Below are positions 48,401 through 60,400 of a DNA stretch of 64,000 nt, one piece after another. Position 1 is the stretch's first letter. Every line of letters begins with the position of its first letter. The notes under the pieces are model-generated. The model worked only from the letters and a program-made list of their open reading frames with translations, searched no databases and was not told where the DNA came from. The DNA comes from Nelumbo lutea (taxonomy: Eukaryota; Streptophyta; Magnoliopsida; Proteales; Nelumbonaceae): contig JAKGHH010000007.1 in NCBI GenBank assembly GCA_022828595.1, positions 61,368,727 through 61,432,726 of the forward strand. Direction: 5' to 3'. Position numbers and translations under genes: made by a program.

Positions 48401-51400
48401 CCCAGACACAAAAAATAATAATAATAAAGAAAAATGACTTTCTTATAAGCCCAGTTAGGCCTATTAGCGGGCTGAAACATTTTAGTAAATAAAGGGGCCT
48501 GCAGTCTAATTTAATAAACAACAGGCCCCAAGTTAATTGGGCTTGTTTGTAATGCAATAAGCATTTAATGGGCCTGCAGTAGAGCTCATTTAGGGGGGCA
48601 GCATGCCCTAAAAGAATTAAATCTACATTAATTAATTTTCTTGTGAGATGCCCCACTTATTTATAAGGTGATGTTACTTGTCCTATTCTAACAAGAGGGC
48701 TATTTTCCCTTCTTTAACCACTTGAAGTGGGGGGGAGACATGTCACTCTAGGGCAAAGAGTTATTTTCCCTCCTCTAACCACTTTAAGTGAGGGGACACA
48801 TGTCACCCTAGGGGAGAGAGTTTTCTTCTCCCTCCTTAACTCATTTTAAGTGGGGTGACACTTGGCACCCTAACCACACCTCTTCTCTATATAAACCCCT
48901 CTCCTACAAGGATAAGGGGCTAATTCTATTCAGTTGATAGAATTTACAGCAATAAGAGAACCAAAGGAGAAAGAAAAGAAGATTGTGGTGTGGAAGAAAA
49001 GGAGAAAGAAGAAGGTAGGGATTGCAGTATTCCTCCTCTACCTCTTCATTATGATACTCCTACAACTTCCTTTATTAGACCTATGTATTTCCTTATACTC
49101 CTTTCACATTTTCTTTCCTTATTGTTATTATCTTCTTTTTTTTCTTTCTCCTTGTCTCATTTTTAATCATATGTGAGGGAGACAACCATCTACAGCCTTG
49201 TTCATGAAACTTGGTTGATTATGGTTCCTCACAGCCATGGTTTTAAAAGGTATTAGAGGTGTGGCCTCGGTACCCTTTACAAGAAACCATAGCCTCAAAT
49301 TTTGTGAGGCGTATGCCTTTCGCCTTGAGGCATAAAAAAAGTGAGGCAGTAGCCTCAAACTGTTTTAACATTCTAGCTCTGAATTTCATTTTTAATAGAG
49401 GTAAAAATGGTAAAAAAATTAAAAACTCTGGTGACTTAGGGTAATCAAATAGAATAGATTTCTTTCGTCTTGTTTTACCATTTCCCCTCCCTTCTTCTCT
49501 GGTTAGGAATGACTCCTCAACTTCTAATCCTACATTGAAGACTTCTTGAAGACTGAGGTTTTGAGTCTCTTGATTGGCGACCAAGGTGAGTTTTTCCCTC
49601 CTCCTCCTCCTCCTCCACCTTTGGTTTTGGTGCATAGGGTTTCTATTTGAATAGTGTTGCTGCTGATCTCCCAAAGTCCAAAATGGAGATCCAAATCAAG
49701 CCTTTTCCTATGGCAGTCATCTTGATGAGAATGACAAAAGCATACTAGATTTGATATTAAAATGTAAGAAGTCTCACCCAGCCCAAAATAACAAGTGATC
49801 GATCACTGACCAGTGATCTGTAAGATGATAAACAAAGGGAGATGAATATCAAGAAATTCAAGACAATATTAATAATTATAAAAGTCACCCAACAACAAAG
49901 ATGAATCTTTTCCCATGCAAAGATACTTGGCTGTCCCATCCATGTGACCTACCAGTTCCATTACGTCTCCCAAGTCCCAAAAACCTTGCTGCTGCCTGCT
50001 AGCCTGCTAAAACTATGTTTGTCTTTGTTTTTCTCAGCATTGGACAAGGACTAAGTCTCTCTTACTATTAAGTGTTTAAAGCCATTTTTGGTCTTGCACC
50101 CATCATTACTTATTGATTTCTTGTCTTTCTATTGTTGGGTTGTATGCATTCATATGCATAATTCAGGTTGCTAATTAATTTCTTTAATTTTCATTTTTTT
50201 TATTTTCAGGTGAGAAGTGAGAATTCAAAACAGAGTACCCACCTTAACAACTGGAGAAGATGAAAAAAGAAGTGGCACCATTGGTTCAAGCCATTTTCAG
50301 GTAAATATAGACTAAGATACAAGGGATGAAGTTTGCAAGTTGTTAGGATTCTTTAAGGGATTATTGATTTGGGACTTAAGGAATCTTTCATTTCTGCAAC
50401 TGATTATTCTTTTTCATTCTAATTTTATTTTTTTCTTTTCAGATAAGAACCAAAACCAGAGTACCACAGTAATAGAGGTTGAGTCAACTGAACAACAAGG
50501 CAACAATCAATCACAATTCAAGGGATTCACGACCAAGGTAAATCCTCATCTAATCCTTCTTATCCATAAATTCTAATCTACCTCTTCATCTCTTCTATAG
50601 GTTAACTGATTACTTATCTTAGTGATCAATATTTTCTAATTTCTATTAAAAATTTAAAACTCAATGGTTATGTTTATTTATTTACTTTTTATCAGCTTCA
50701 ATTGCTATATTCATTCTTAATCCTTTTTTTGAATTTTGACTGTCACATGAAGAATAGGATGAATGGATTTGTATATCTTATGAACTATGTCCATAATTTT
50801 TAAGCTTTTAGTTTGAGGTTTACACCTCAAACCGCCTCAAGGCTTACGCTTCGCGTCTTCCACGCCTAACCACCTCACCTCTGCCTTAAGCATTTTAAAA
50901 CTTTGCTCACAGCATATTAACCCTTGTGTGAAGAGGAAAACCATCTACAACCCTGTTCATGAAACTTGGTTAATTATGGTTCCTCACACCATGACAACGC
51001 ACATAACTACGATTTAAAGGTCATTTGTAGCCTTTTTGATGAAATATGACTATTTATAATACCTATTTACTTGTTATGTATAAAAAGTTCGCTTATTTTT
51101 TTATTGGTTTTTCTCTCAATGAAAGAGGGAATATATACCAGTCAAAGGAAAATTCTATAGAAAAATGATAGATTTGTCTATTCATTTATACTCCTGAATC
51201 AGAATCAAAAGGTTTTCTCTACCCCTAGCAAAGATGTAATCAAGGGAACATCTACGTGATTTCCTGAATGGGACTTACCCAAATAACAAAAAAACTCAGT
51301 TATTTATCTAATTGGGTGAATTGTGTTATCTGAGAAATTGTACTAAAAAAATTCCACTAACACCAATCTTGTCAATTGCTAATTTAAATAATTCCAAGGA

Positions 51401-54400
51401 GGCAGATACTCCATTAGAGCTCAACTTGAAATTGTCCTATGATGATGAACCTTTATTGCTTGATGCTTCACTATATGTACAACTTATGAGCAGCTTAATA
51501 TCTCTCTTTGACAAGGCCTAACACTTCGTCCATTGTCCACGTTGTCAGCACAATTTTCAAGGTGCCAAGGCGAGGCTAGGTGTCAAGGGGGCACCTTGTC
51601 GCCTAGGCGGGCGCCTAGACATCACCTAGGCAATGGATTTTTTTTTTGTATAGAAAACATAGATCCTAGGGTAGTTCCCTAGGTACCATAGCCATATTTC
51701 CTTAAGAAAAGTATAGATTTCATGTTAAAGTAAAGAAAATCAACATATTCATGAGAAGAAAAAAAAGAAGGAAAGAAAATTCAAAAAATATAGGGGCTGA
51801 ACCCTTATTTTTGTTATAGGAAAAGAAGAAAAGAAAAAGTAGTAGTAGTAGAAAATGTGTTGATTAGACAAAATTTTAAGCTCTTCCTTACTTATTGATT
51901 CAATACAACATTTAGCAATGTTTGCACTTTTTATTGATTAAATCCTAACAAATAAGAAAATAATAAAAAGAAATTAGTATATAAACACACAAAATGAATA
52001 TTTTAGTTTAATAGTGCTTATTTTATAATTATAATGTCAACAAATAAAGAATAAAAAAGTATTTTACAATACATAGTACAAAATTGCTTGGCGATTAGGC
52101 AAGGTGAGCCTCAAAGGGCACCTTGTCGCCTTGACAACTATGGTTGTCAGTCAGTTTATTTGCATGCCTTGGCAACCTCATCAATTTGCAGTATTTCAGA
52201 TTATTTGATATATTTGTAGCACTTTATCTCATGGTCTAATTTTTCCTCTGTCATCTTCCACACAACTTTGGGCTTATTCTGTTCATGGTTTCAAATGTCG
52301 CTAATGTCACCCGACATATGTTGATGTCAAGGCTCACCGACAGGGAAACGGATGGTAATATAAAAATTACATTATTTCGGTCAACATTTCCGAAAAAAAG
52401 GACAGTTTTTCCTATTATGTCGACGGGATGTCAACTAATGTACATTAATAATATAATATATTAGTATATTACATTGTTATAATACAATATATTAATATAA
52501 AATATTCCATTAATAATTTCTATTTAATATTTCAAATAAAATGTTTATAAAAAAGAATTAACAAAATATAAAAAACAAAAGAATAAATTAATTACTTTAT
52601 AATATAAAACACAAAATACTTTTCAAGTAATAAAATATTAACTAGTTAATATTTTTTTAAATATTTATTAAAATCAGAAAATGTTTATTAAATTTTATAA
52701 TAAATCATATTCTATATTTAATATAAAAAATCAAAATAAACTTATTAAATTTTATACTAAATCATAATTTATTATAAGTTTAGTATTAAAAATCATAATA
52801 ATTTCATTAAGTTTTATAGGAAATCAGAATTTATCATAATCTTAATACTACAAAAAGGAGAATCAGTTCATTAAATTTATAATAAAGCATGATGTATTAT
52901 AACTTCAATATTTAAAAAATCAGAATAAATGTATTTTTATTTACTAGTGTGAAATAAATATATTAGAACTTATAATAAATCAGAATTAAAAATAAGAAAA
53001 GAAAATATCAGATAACCTTGTAAAAACATTAAAATGCATAATAAATCAGTAAATCGTCATTTACTAATTTGTTATTGATCTTAGTTTCTTAGCTTTATAT
53101 AATGGTTGGGAATAAGATAATAGTCTAGAAAAATGTATTGATGCTTCTTTTATCATTTTACAAAATATCATTGCATATTTCCATATATTTCATAATATTT
53201 TCACAATGTCTCTAATTTTTACAATATTTCCCCTCGACATTTCCGACACGTCCTATATTTTGGTAAGCGACATTTCCATTGACATCGACATTTTAAACCT
53301 TGATGCTATTGCCAATTGGGCAGGGTGTACACATACCCGATGACCTACTACAACTTGGTGTGTTTTTGTTGGTGACTCGTTAATTTCCAAAAAGTGCAAG
53401 AAGCGATAATCTGTCTCCAAGTCCTCTATAGAGGCTAGGTATCAGGCCATGTCTTCTGCTTGCAGTGAAATCAGTTGACTCAAAGCTCTACTTAAAGAAC
53501 TGGGTCTTTACCACTCATCCCAGCTCCCTTATTTGCAGGTAATAAGAATGCAATCAAAATTACCACTTGACTAATCCAGTGTTCCATGAGGGCACCAAGC
53601 ACATTGAAGCCAATTGCCACTACATTAGGGAACAGTTCTTTACTGACCACATTTCTTTTCCCCATGTTTCTTCTGGATTTCATCTAGATAATCTTTTCAA
53701 TAAAGCCAGTCAAACATACCTTTCTAGTTGACAAACTGATGCTTACCTAGTGGCATCAGTTTGAGGGGGAGATTAGGGATGTAAAGGATTAGGGCTGAAG
53801 TTGTGTGTTTACTTCTTTAGGAGCACCATTGTAGTATACAATGTAGCTGCACTATATCACTCTTGTACAGATTTTTTTGTATTTGTTAGTGAAGGACAAA
53901 ACTTCCTTTCACATTTTCATACCTACTAATATATACATTTCATTCTTGGGTTGTAGCCTGACTTAGACACACACATTCAAATTCTGTGTAGCCTCTTTCG
54001 AACTGCTCCTGACAGAAATTGTATAAGATTAAGGATTGACTTGATAACAAGGCAATCTTAAATCCAATGGATCTCTTAAATAAAAATTCTAAATAGCAGC
54101 CATAAACCTTTTAGAATAACTCTTTAAGGGAAGTACTGATTATAAATAAACAAAATAAGGAAAAATGTAAATTTCAAAGTATCTTAATAAAAATGGCCAT
54201 TTAATTCTAAATAAGAATGAAGCAAGAAAAGCAAAACAGAGGACAACTATGGAATGGACCAACCAAAAAAAATATCAAAATAAGAAGTTTAATTACCGTC
54301 ACATCATCTCCTGGTTGATGGTTTCTTTCACAGACTTGAACCTGAAAAAATTAGCAGATTTAATTGCATCAACTCTTGACTCAATCAATTGTCAAAGGAA

Positions 54401-57400
54401 ACCAAGGACATGTTTGGCTTAGGAGAAGTGAAGAAACAGGGAAAATCACTACATGGTAAATAAAAATTCAGAAGCAAGCAATAGAAAATTCTGCAAGAAT
54501 AAAAATAAATTACTCTATAGCAGTTGGCAATAATAGGAAAAAATTCAAAGCTTTATTGCTCAAAGTAAAAAATTGCACAATAACAATGGAAGAATGGTTA
54601 CAAGACCCACTGACACCCAGCAACTTCCTATATATATGCTGACTTAACCACACCTTCATCTTACCAAGTGTTCTTAAAACATTGAAATCTTTCTCCTACA
54701 CTCCACAGAACAGAACATTCCAAGTGCATTGAGATGCTTCCATCCCCCTTCACCTATTTTAGAATATCTTGGATTCAAAAATCATCAACAACACCCTTGG
54801 AAGCCTCTTAGCTTAAATATCAAACCAAACTCTAACATATGCACTCAAAACATTACTTGTGAGCCTCATATCAAACTCATGTAGTTCAGTCTCTTCAACA
54901 AAATCTATATTTTATTCACCCAAATAACATTTCTGACCTATTCCCTTCTCTCCAGATCCCTAAGACCCTTGATGTTCCACAATAAAATCCTCATAGAATA
55001 GGCAGGATTAGGAAACCGTACACCTGTCTCACTTTATCCTCCACCGTCCCTATCAAACAACAACTAACCACCCCCCAAGTCAGTGACAGCAATCCCCTTG
55101 TACCTCCACATTTATCTCACCTCCATATCTTGACTAGCATTATTATTATATGCAGGCTTCAATGATTCAGCTTTTAAACTTTGGCCTCCTGATTGGAACC
55201 AACCTCTTTAGGAGGTTAATGTTTTGAAAATCGTAAATTTATTGTAAATCATAAGGGGGCTTGAATTGAATCATATCATGAATGGTATCACAAATCATAA
55301 TATTTTTTCTGAATTTTAAAAATGTTATAAAAAATACTATAACTCTCAAAAAATAAGAAAAAAATGACTGCATTCTAGCAACCATAGACATCATATGAGT
55401 AGGTTTTGATGGTGATTCTACTACTTGTATACATTGACCAATATTCAGTAAGTAATATGATTAAGTTCAACATTACTTATTTTGTTGTAACCAGAAAAAA
55501 ATATATATATTTTAAGAACTATAATTGCTAAATTATTGAAAGTTATACAGATGGAGTTATAGACAGACAAGACAATATTTATAGAAGAAATGAATAATTC
55601 AAAATACATTAAATATCGTACAAACCACAGTTATATACAATTAAAAAATAAGACTCTGAGATCTGCAGACATTTCAACTGTCCTAAAATTTACACATTGC
55701 AATTCATTTTCCATTTATTTTATAGATCATGCATATTTTGCACACATTTCGTGACAGAGATGAAGACATGGCTAGCGCCTTTGCTTTCATGGCACAAAAG
55801 GTATGGAGCCAACTGGTGTGAACAGCTATATATTCAATAAGAAAATAATAATAAAAATATGGTGGACCCCTATTTCCATGTTACAAAATAAAAGGGGAAA
55901 ATATGGGGTCAAACTCCTATTTTCATGCTTATAGAGACATTGAGGTGTCCAATAGAAGATGACAGTATAAGCCCTATTTTCAGGTCAGAAAAGAAAGAAA
56001 AAGTATGGGAAAAGAAAAGAAAAAATGAGTCAAAGCCGTTATTTTTCTGTTAACATAGGTGCCCAGAATCCAAATGGAAAAAACAAAAGATAGCATAGAG
56101 CCCTTGTTTTCATGTTAAAATAGGTGACCAAATTATGTGAAACTGTGGTTTTTGAAGGACTTAGTTTAATGTTCTTATTTTGTGATGGATAGGTGTCCAA
56201 ACTATGCAAAACTATGGTTTTTTGAACGACTTAGTTTAATGTTTTTATTTTGCGATGGATCTAAAAATCCTTAAGTTGCTGCACTCTGTTTAATTAATTA
56301 CATTTTACAAGTGATGTAAAACCACAGTTTCACATGAAACTAACAAAAGTTTATCTGTATTGATTTTTTCTTTGAAAAATAATATCAATTCAATAATAAG
56401 AGAAAGGAGAAAGGATTTACATGAGAATGGCTTGGTAGATAAGGGAGCCACCATAGCCAAAAAAAAAAAAAACAAAAAACAAAATGCCAAGGTATTAGCA
56501 TTTGTTGATTCTAGTAAATAGACCTTTGAATCAACAACTATAATTTGGAATTTCAAAAAATATAGCTCTTTTAAAAATTTAGTCAATAATTAACTTTTTA
56601 TTGATAAGCAACAGTAGAATGGAAATTTGTTCCTACTTATAATGTAATAATATAATCATCACAGCATTAATTAACATTTTATCTAATATTATGGCTCTGA
56701 TGTTCAAAACGAAGATGATTATTAGAAACTTCTAAAGGAGATTATTCATCACAAAAATGTTGTATTTGATTGTTTAGGATACTTGCTTTTCATGATAACA
56801 GTTATGCCTATTTAAAATTTTAGTCTTCTATTATTTGTTGTGCACAAATGAGTTGTCAACTTTTAGGCTTTCAGTGTAATTAACTAATTATACCTCTTCC
56901 AACACTTCCTTGAGTTTCATAAATAAGTTTCATGTTTTATAACTTTTAAAATATTTTCACTATTTCCTCAAAATTTTCAAATTCCTGAACAAGATTTTTG
57001 AAGTTTTGCCATTTTCACATGGCGGTACACCCAACGAAATAGAATCTTCAAACCATGGTTGGAAATTGAAAACATCTATACATGCACGATTCAATTATTA
57101 AAGCATTTGCCTCAAATATTGAACCCACTTACCTGTGAAATTTCTCGATTGTCAAACAAGCTGTAGAACTGTATGCGGTAGTTCTCTGTCCGTATGGCAG
57201 CTAACCCAGCAGTGTGATCAAATGCAATCCCATTAAATGAGTCTTGATAGATCTTTGGAAATGAACAAGGAGGCTGAAGATACACATGTAAGAATACAAT
57301 TAAACACCATAAGCAATAGTTGCATACTTGCATTGCAAAATGAAGAAAATAGATTGAGCCCCTTCTGAGTTTATAGTCATGTTCCACTAGCACCAGGCCT

Positions 57401-60400
57401 TAACCAAATATAAATTATATAATACAATAAAATACATGGTTTCCATGCTATGATACACCCAGATACCTGTGCATGGGTGCGATGTCATAGTGGACACTTC
57501 AGTTTTTAATGTAAATTCAGTGTGACAGGTGACACCTCATCCACCCATGTCATTTCTGTATCAGCAGTACCATAGCTTCCACATGATATAAAACAAGTAT
57601 AGTCAATCAATCATTACAGAATATCGGGTACATGTGCAGAAGGATTAAAAGAATCCAGCCACAATTGACAGTTCCTACCTTAGGCATCTGCTAGGTCCAG
57701 ACTAAAGTAACAAGGAAAAAGAATACAAGCCAAGTACATAAAAACATGGGATACAAGAGTAGTGCCGTCTTCCTATGGGGTTAGTGTTGGGAAAGGAATT
57801 CCTAGTTTCAATTTGAGTTTGCTAGCAGCTCTAAATTTGTTGTAGGGAATGGATTTAGAGTGAAATTTTGGGAGGATGAATGGTGTGACAATGGGAAGTT
57901 AATGTAATTGGTGTCCAAGGCTGTAAAAGTTGAGTTTAAAGGTTATTACTGTTATCCAATGTTTGGAGAGAATTGGAGAGCAAGTTGTTTGTGTACTACT
58001 TTCAAACGTCCTCTGTTAGACAAAAAAAAGACAACTTTTTACAAAACTGGAAGAAATTAAAGTGGGTGTTAAGAAACCTGATGCTAGACAGTGGAAGGAA
58101 TTTTAAAATGGAAGATTTTCTGTTAAGTCATTTTACCACAGGTCTGTTGGGCAACCCTTTTCTCCCTAGACAGGAGGCAATTGCTTGGCTTCTCATTGGA
58201 AAGTATTCTTACTGCTGAATAACTAAAGTCAAGAGGTTTATTGATCCCAAACATGCACATTATGAGCATGGAACAAGAGGAAGATCCAAGTCATTCGTTT
58301 ATTCATTGCAGGGTTGTGGTGTTTGTCTCCTCCTTTGCAGCATTTTTCAAGATAGATGTACCAAGTCCATCTAACCCTCTAGATATTTTCACTAAATGGC
58401 CAGGAATTTCAGGCAGCAAAAAAGCTAAAATCTTCTGAAGCATCATTACTTCAATGTGTGCTGGGGCATTTGGAGGAAAAGAAACAAGAGAATATTCAAT
58501 GATAAGTACAGAGAAGAGGTTAAATTAGTAGCAGAAATTGCAGCTTCAATTGTGGATTGGTCTCTTGCCCATTTGGAATTTAAAAATCTTAGCAGATGTG
58601 ATTTTGGAGATAAGATGTGGGAGACTTTGACATATTGTAACAGGTATATTCAGGTTTGGATGGAAATCATGTTTCATTTTTTGGGTTTGGTTATCCTTGT
58701 AATGTCTTGGTGAAAACTCTTCACTAGGTTGTACTTATTTTTTCTTTAACAAATTTTTCTCTTACTATCAAAAATAAATAAACAAATAAATATGGGAGTG
58801 TGTCTGTCTGTCTGTCTGTCTTTTTGTCAGGTTATTTAGAGAAGGCTGAGCAACCAAAGAATCTTCCATGTGGCACGTTGAATAGGGCCCAAAGAATCTT
58901 CCATGTGGCACGTTGAATAGGGCCCAAAATGGGCCTCCACATGTTACTCTCACTATATTAAAATACTGAAATATACTAATCCAATATTACTTGTGGAAGA
59001 CACAAACAAAAGATGAGGTACAGAGCTGATGTGGGATTGGAGGATTACACAATGGCCAAACCCCAAGATTTAAAATATCTGTCAGTGGAAATATCAACCG
59101 TCCAAATATGGGAAACATGTTGAAAATGTTGGAAATACTGTTAATATGTCAAATATAGAATGATATTATTATCTTGTTCCAAATCATTAAACAAAGCTAA
59201 GAAACTAAGGTTATAGACAAAATAATACGTTGTGAATTTGTCTTGTCAACCTTTAGGTTCAAACTACATGATGGAAAAATGATAAACAAAAAATTCATCA
59301 AAAAAAAGTTCAAGCAAAATTTAAACTCAAAAAAAAAATGCAAATGATTCAAATAGATCAACCAAGTAATCTATTACACAAACAAAAACTAATATTTAAC
59401 TCCATGTTTGAAATGAATATCAAGTTGGGTCAAAGTGGTAATCATGTACATTAGGAGGGCAATAGCATTGCTACTCCACATATCTACAATATTGCCACCA
59501 ATTAATGTTATAATACTATCTCTTGTACTCCACATAATGCTGGAAGTGTTCATTGGGAAATATGTAGATTCCAATAAAATTTCAAATTGCTACCCATGGA
59601 GATTGAAATATGTTGTGAAAATATTAGGAACTTTATTGACATATTAAACCATGGCCAAACGGCCCAAACCAGAGGGTTCCTTGCTTGGTTAACAACTCAG
59701 AGGAAACATCATATCCCTACATATGCAAAAGTGTGTCGAGTCATCAAGGGAAGCTACCTATTCAATCCTATTAGAGAATATAAACAGGGAGCATGTTTTC
59801 CAGAGAGATCCTTAAATGACCAAGGAATCTTACATGTGGTTTATTAGTTTTGATCTCGTAAGGAGTTTCCTAGTTCCTTTCCCACCCAATATGCATGGAA
59901 AAGATCTCAACCCAAAACAACTTGTCAGTTGCCATGTATGCAAAATAAGCCCACTTTTATAGTTAAGTTTAAACCTTTAAATGATTAACATTAGCTGTTA
60001 AAACCATTAATACAGGGTCGAGCAAATAGCTTATATGGACTGTAGATGAACATGTGGCCAATCCAGTTGACCTTATCTTCATGTGGCAGAATTAGGTGGG
60101 TTCATTTCAGGGAAGCTCCCTACTTGACCATTTTGCATATATATTTGAGAGCAGCTTTTCTACTTAGTTAGCCCCTTAAACAACCTAGGAATTTTCCACA
60201 TGGAAAAGTAGTTTTAATAGCCCAAATGATAGGAGTGCAACTTGAGCTGGGCTAGCCTGAACACAACCCAAAAAAAGGTCAGGTTGAGTTAGGTCAGATA
60301 GACGTTTGGGTTAGGATTAAGGTTGAAAAATACGAAATGAGGAAACCAGGCCAACACAAACTCAGCCCAATCCCACAAAGTTAGGTTAGGTTAGGTTAGA

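Larger units (their letters stand above)
47985..53778 (+). pseudogene. Ty1/copia pol relic, split by three insertions
   Basis: Reverse transcriptase pieces at about 48020-48345 read SLYGLKQAP, AWNERFCS, LLLYVDDIIITGDD and DLGNLTYFLGLEVS (YVDD intact). The frame resumes at about 51370 with NSKEADTPLELNLKLS and LYVQLMSSLISL. It resumes again at 52150-52280 (decayed) and at 53303-53700 with NWAGCTHTR, DSLISKKCKK, MSSACSEIS and a degraded RNase H ending NKASQT-like. The gaps are an LTR-like insertion (48360-51330, itself containing a hAT element) and hAT-type elements at 51549-52142 and 52284-53302. A polypurine tract TTTGAGGGGGAGATTAGGGA lies at 53760-53779. Gag, protease and integrase are missing. 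Confidence 0.88.
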
